Assembly: GCF_001558155.1 (NCBI RefSeq)
Contig: NZ_LOAS01000008.1
Coordinates: 1 to 64,000 of the forward strand
Reading direction: 5' to 3'
Origin: Aliiruegeria sabulilitoris
GTDB lineage: Bacteria > Pseudomonadota > Alphaproteobacteria > Rhodobacterales > Rhodobacteraceae
DNA length: 64,000 nucleotides
A program made the translations under genes and the position numbers. Positions 63,424-64,000 of the stretch are shown here, in pieces. The notes below the pieces were generated by a model, which did not search any database, was not told the origin of the DNA, and saw only the letters and a program-made list of their open reading frames with translations. Position 1 is the first letter of the stretch. Each line of letters starts with the position of its first letter.

Positions 63424-64000
63424 ATGACCGACGCAGTTTCTCCCTCCCCCGCCCCGCAGGACGCCCGTGCCAAGCGCAACGTGGCGATCCTCGTCGCGGC
63501 GCAGGCAATCCTCGGCTCGCAGGTCGCGATGATCTACACGGTCGCGGGCCTGGCGGGCGGAATGCTCGCGCCCAATGCCTGCCTTGCGACGCTGCCGATC
63601 TCGCTGATCGTCATCGGCTCGATGACCACCGCACCCTGGCTGTCCTCGGCCATGCAACTGCTTGGCCGGAAGCTTGGCTTCTTCATCGGTGGAATAGGCG
63701 GCGTAGTTGGCGCCTCCGTGTCGGCCTATGGCCTGTGGACCGACAGTTTCGCGATTTTCCTGCTCGGCTCCTATTTCACCGGAATCTATGTCTCCGCGCA
63801 GGGTTTCTACCGCTTTGCCGCCGCCGACACGGCCTCCGAGGAGTTTCGCCCCAAGGCCATCTCCTATGTGCTCGCCGGCGGGCTGGTCTCGGCCGTGATC
63901 GGGCCGACGCTCGGCACATCGCTGGCCGATGCCTTCGTGGTGCCGTTCCTCGGCACCTATTTCGGCGCCATCGGCATCAATATCGTCGGCATGGGCCTGT
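63424..64000 (+). CDS. MFS transporter, 5' part (cut by window end)
   Basis: The first 192 codons of a major facilitator family permease are present. After a polar start (TDAVSPSPAPQDARAKRN) there are at least five hydrophobic helices, with LLGRKLGFFIGGIGGVVGA as the helix 2-3 region and YFTGIYVSAQGFYRFAAADT further on. The frame is open to the end of the window. Substrate cannot be told. It is divergent from the alkA-type gene. Confidence 0.85.
   Translation, partial: MTDAVSPSPAPQDARAKRNVAILVAAQAILGSQVAMIYTVAGLAGGMLAPNACLATLPISLIVIGSMTTAPWLSSAMQLLGRKLGFFIGGIGGVVGASVSAYGLWTDSFAIFLLGSYFTGIYVSAQGFYRFAAADTASEEFRPKAISYVLAGGLVSAVIGPTLGTSLADAFVVPFLGTYFGAIGINIVGMGL

Overview
The window is a high-GC alphaproteobacterial chromosome segment, most likely from the Rhodobacterales (Roseobacter/Rhodobacter group). 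The evidence is a complete RcGTA-type gene transfer agent (GTA) structural cluster, TrmFO and GluQRS, a CarD / 7Fe ferredoxin / S4 / SUV3-like helicase block, and two families of GC-rich palindromic intergenic repeats that I associate with this order. No rRNA, tRNA or CRISPR array was seen. Gene density is high. Most starts below were chosen from visible Shine-Dalgarno sequences and ATGA/TGATG overlaps.

Region 1 (1-1035) holds broken pieces of IS3-family transposases in both orientations. Region 2 (about 1.0-16.7 kb, all minus strand) reads, in transcription order, gp1 and gp2 (terminase), gp3 (portal), gp4 (prohead protease), gp5 (capsid), gp6-gp8 (connector, stopper, terminator), gp9 (tail tube), gp10/gp10.1 (chaperones), gp11 (tape measure), gp12-gp15 (baseplate, hub, peptidase, megatron), then a DUF2793 putative fibre protein and cysE. 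This machinery packages host DNA into small tailed particles. The lysis and activator genes known from other GTA systems are not here. A good promoter and an intrinsic terminator both lie upstream of gp1, and hairpins interrupt the cluster after gp2 and after gp5. The usual small gene gp3.5 is absent. Upstream of the GTA lie mltG and fabF on the same strand.

Region 3 (19.8-36 kb) is mostly housekeeping: a short CstA-type transporter, gyrA, a membrane protein, trmFO - small membrane protein - gluQRS (a tRNA-modification cluster), ndk, a DUF1835-like protein divergent from an ABC-F ATPase, an EF-hand-loop protein, MarC, a membrane retropepsin-like protease, metY and a SIMPL-domain protein. Region 4 (36-50 kb) starts with a 1047-residue protein that looks like a GspL/PilM-like N-terminus, one membrane span and a GspC/PilP-like C-terminus. 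It continues with a Kef-type antiporter, divergent cobT/cobS, a PiT phosphate transporter, carD, fdxA, an S4 protein and a large helicase.

Region 5 (50-64 kb) contains a TPR protein, an SCP2 protein with an alpha/beta hydrolase, a riboflavin/nusB operon (ribBX-ribH-nusB), a small secreted Cys-rich protein, an enoyl-CoA hydratase-like gene behind ccmF-ccmH, a shrunken universal-stress-protein gene with a small partner ORF, a lipoprotein, moaA, a periplasmic rhodanese, a glycosyltransferase, an orphan LuxR-type regulator, an AlkA-type glycosylase and the start of an MFS transporter cut by the window edge.

The leads I consider most worth following are the GTA promoter/terminator leader, the GspL-GspC-like fusion, the internally deleted stress-protein gene, and the two repeat families.
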